From Notospermus geniculatus (Eukaryota; Nemertea; Pilidiophora; Heteronemertea; Lineidae), in contig NMRB01000835.1 of NCBI GenBank assembly GCA_002633025.1, forward strand, positions 130,639 through 194,638: DNA of 64,000 bases, in the 5' to 3' direction. A model generated the notes under the pieces. It saw only the letters and a list, made by a program, of their open reading frames with translations, searched no databases and was not told the origin of the DNA. Made by a program: the position numbers and the translations under genes. This document shows positions 61,618-64,000 of the stretch, piece by piece; position 1 is the stretch's first letter, and the number at the start of each line of letters is the position of its first letter.

Positions 61618-64000
61618 GCATCAGTGTTGGTTAGTGAGGCGAATGTTTGATCAGACGGCTTCCTAAGTTACTATAATAGTGTAGGCACCTTTGCCCATCT
61701 GACATCACTGCCCGCCCCTTTGTTTCGGATGTGTGGAAGTCATTGCAGTGACATCATTGCCTCCTCTGTGTAATACTTCACAAATCCCCCAGCGAAGTGT
61801 AATTTTTGAACTGAGTGCTGGATGTTGAGTAGTTGGACGCCAAAACATTCCGTCATGATCCCATTGGTGATATTCTCTCCACATACAAATGTGCAACTCT
61901 GATGGCCGCAGCAGTTCCCTTGAGAATTTTGCACCGTGTAATTTAATGTCACCTGTTATGAGTAAGCACGGCTAAAAATAACTCATGTTGGTGAAGAACG
62001 TGACTCTTCGAGGCTGATATGGAGATCCCCCGGGACTAGCATCCTTTAGAGCAGTCAATAAATCTGATTGGTCTACTTCACTATTGATCACTAGATATTT
62101 CATTAGTGATAATGGCAGCAAGTCAGCATCAGAATATTCCGATACCTATAACTGCCAACTTCTTTTAAAACTCTGAAATTATAACTTGAGGCATCTTTCA
62201 TAATATGACATTATTAGCCCTAATTGGCAATTTATAAGGGTAAGAGACTAACACTCTCTGTCACGTTAGGAAAGGGTCCGACCAGAAACTGAACTGGCAG
62301 CTCCTTGATCACCTATCAATACCTGGTGTATGCAGTAGCAGCAGACCTATCCAATCATTTAGCTGGATTATCACAACACTGCTACCTCCAACGCCAAGAC
62401 TTGACACCCGACAAGTGCTGCAGCCGGGAGGTGCACCACCTCCACGAGTTAGCAATCCATAACCAGGGGTAATCATGTCATGCTTACAGTACCATTACGA
62501 GTAAGCTGTCCAATGGCAACAGCATTTTTCGTGATTGATTAGCTCAAGAGAGTTTGATAACCCCAGTTGGGCTCAGAAACGTCCTTCGATGACTATATTG
62601 CCTGATCATTCGGGGGAAGTCGTTTTGCTTTGGCAGGTACCTCGAGAGATTTCTGGATAATTGGATCGCTCAATCCAGCCTACGTGTATGCTCTTTCTTA
62701 AGGACAACAATCAGATATTTTAGATTTTCTTGCGGTGTGACCTTTAAAGGATATGTTTGTCTCTGGATTTTCATTCTGTTTCTAAATCAGAACCAGCCGG
62801 GTAGAAAATAGCCGAGTGACTTCATATTCCTGAAGTGGCAGTTATTGGCAAAAAACGTTAATAAGGAACCGTCAAGAGGAAGACAGGGAATTGAAACATG
62901 TTACTTCATTGAAAGGATTTAGTGGCATTTTGGAATAATGTCCTGAACGTGTGACTGGAATTTCTATTATTTTTCCATTGATTTTTTGAGTGGCTTCGTT
63001 ATAAATAAAAATATGTAAAGTGAAGGATAACGTCTCTGATGTTGCTATGGATTTGGTTCTGTTACGTTACAATCTATAAGTATAGTCTGTCATGATAGGC
63101 ATCTTTTTCGACCATGTTTTCAATTAGGGGTCATTCATCCTGAATGCTTGTATTTATCATCTTCGGCAGGAAAAGATTCAAAACTGCAATAGCAGATCAG
63201 TTTTATAAAATGGCCTGTTTATTTGTGTCTATCTTCAAGTGTCAACTGGAGTGTCATGCTCGGTCTTCTGTTGGAGTGTGAAAAGAAGAGATTTGAGTGA
63301 CTCCCTCACTAAACTGGATTTACGACATCCAGAAGCCAAATGGAAGTGACAACGATGCCTGAGGTACTGTTATTCTCATCTCATGAATCGAATTAGGCAG
63401 TTAGGCTGGATGTGTGAGTAAGGCAAGGATGACTGTGGGATGCGGATGTGGGAATGATAGGATTGCCAGGGTGACCCGGTGAGGTTACTAAGGATATTTT
63501 TCTCCTGTTGCTGGTTTCTGACTCACCGGTTGCTTTTAAGGATGGCTTCGTATTATAAAGCTTGTACTGGTTGGATCAAAACGTTCTTTGAGGTGACATG
63601 TCCTCATCCTGGTAAGTCTTCATCATAGATATTCTTGTTGTCTCGTTCTAATTAATTGTCCGTCTCTCAAGTTCTTAAGTTTCCTTTGCCTGGGATAGGT
63701 GGTGTGAGTGATGATACTGATAGGAAATGCTTTTACGTGTATGTCTTATGGTTCTTTGTACAGAAGGAATGAAGCAAAAGCATTTCCCTAGGTTACTATT
63801 CCCACATAGGATACTCTCTACATGTATTATTTTAAAATGGTCCTGCACTAGGCTCTAAGGGAATGATTCTGGTACCATTTCGGGGTTCTCCACAGTGTTT
63901 GAAACAGACCGGGCGCTGGTGACGTCACACGGTTACTGATATCAGAAGCCACTGTGGAATGCTGCACACGCATCCTCAGCAAGGAGTCTGGGGGCCTCAC
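61618..64000. other. No recognisable feature
   Basis: About 2.4 kb of AT-rich sequence without an exon, RNA gene or element that I can support on either strand. Confidence 0.35.

Overview
This is animal (metazoan) nuclear DNA. Every recognisable gene is split by GT-AG introns, and the proteins match conserved animal families: MYO19, DIS3L, archaemetzincin, SLC35A4, B3GLCT, CFAP119, and a TALE-type homeobox gene. The intergenic DNA is full of short foldback elements and the palindromic word TAGGCCTA. That word, which I associate with echinoderm DNA, points to a marine invertebrate deuterostome. The organism call is inference and no species is claimed. Single n characters at 4504, 9682, 17510, 24647 and 56061 look like contig joins of unknown true length.

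Layout. 420-808 (+) is the last two coding exons of an unrecognised gene. 1719-3978 (-) is a CFAP119/CCDC189-like ciliary gene. A truncated non-LTR reverse transcriptase piece lies at 4262-4515. 4.5-9.7 kb holds no gene I can name. 9922-19382 (+) is MYO19, lacking the exons up to and including the P-loop, which probably fell into the join at 9682. Its largest intron holds an intronless TALE homeobox gene on the opposite strand (15033-16709) and a nested pair of foldback elements. 20289-27526 (-) is a complete DIS3L. 30110-31515 (-) is an archaemetzincin. 34877-42814 (+) is SLC35A4-like, with exons 2-3 duplicated and a frame conflict at its last exon. 49456-54872 (-) is a complete B3GLCT, followed by a tandem copy of its last 11 exons (44840-48323). 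56 kb to the end holds fragments of an unrecognised plus-strand gene, including a Ser/Arg-rich exon, and otherwise little.

The exon models were checked by splice phase. Summed exon lengths are divisible by three for MYO19 (885 aa, partial), DIS3L (1036 aa), AMZ (378 aa) and B3GLCT (465 aa). Gene neighbours look functionally independent: mitochondrial motor, cytoplasmic exosome RNase, metalloprotease, Golgi transporter and ER glycosyltransferase. MYO19/DIS3L and SLC35A4/B3GLCT are tail to tail. AMZ and SLC35A4 are head to head.

The most notable items are the nested intronless homeobox gene, several duplications (two at n joins, two seamless), at least a dozen foldback elements including a nested TTAA pair, an archaemetzincin with one zinc-site Cys replaced by Asp, and a 40-bp-period repeat with a palindromic core near 54.2 kb.
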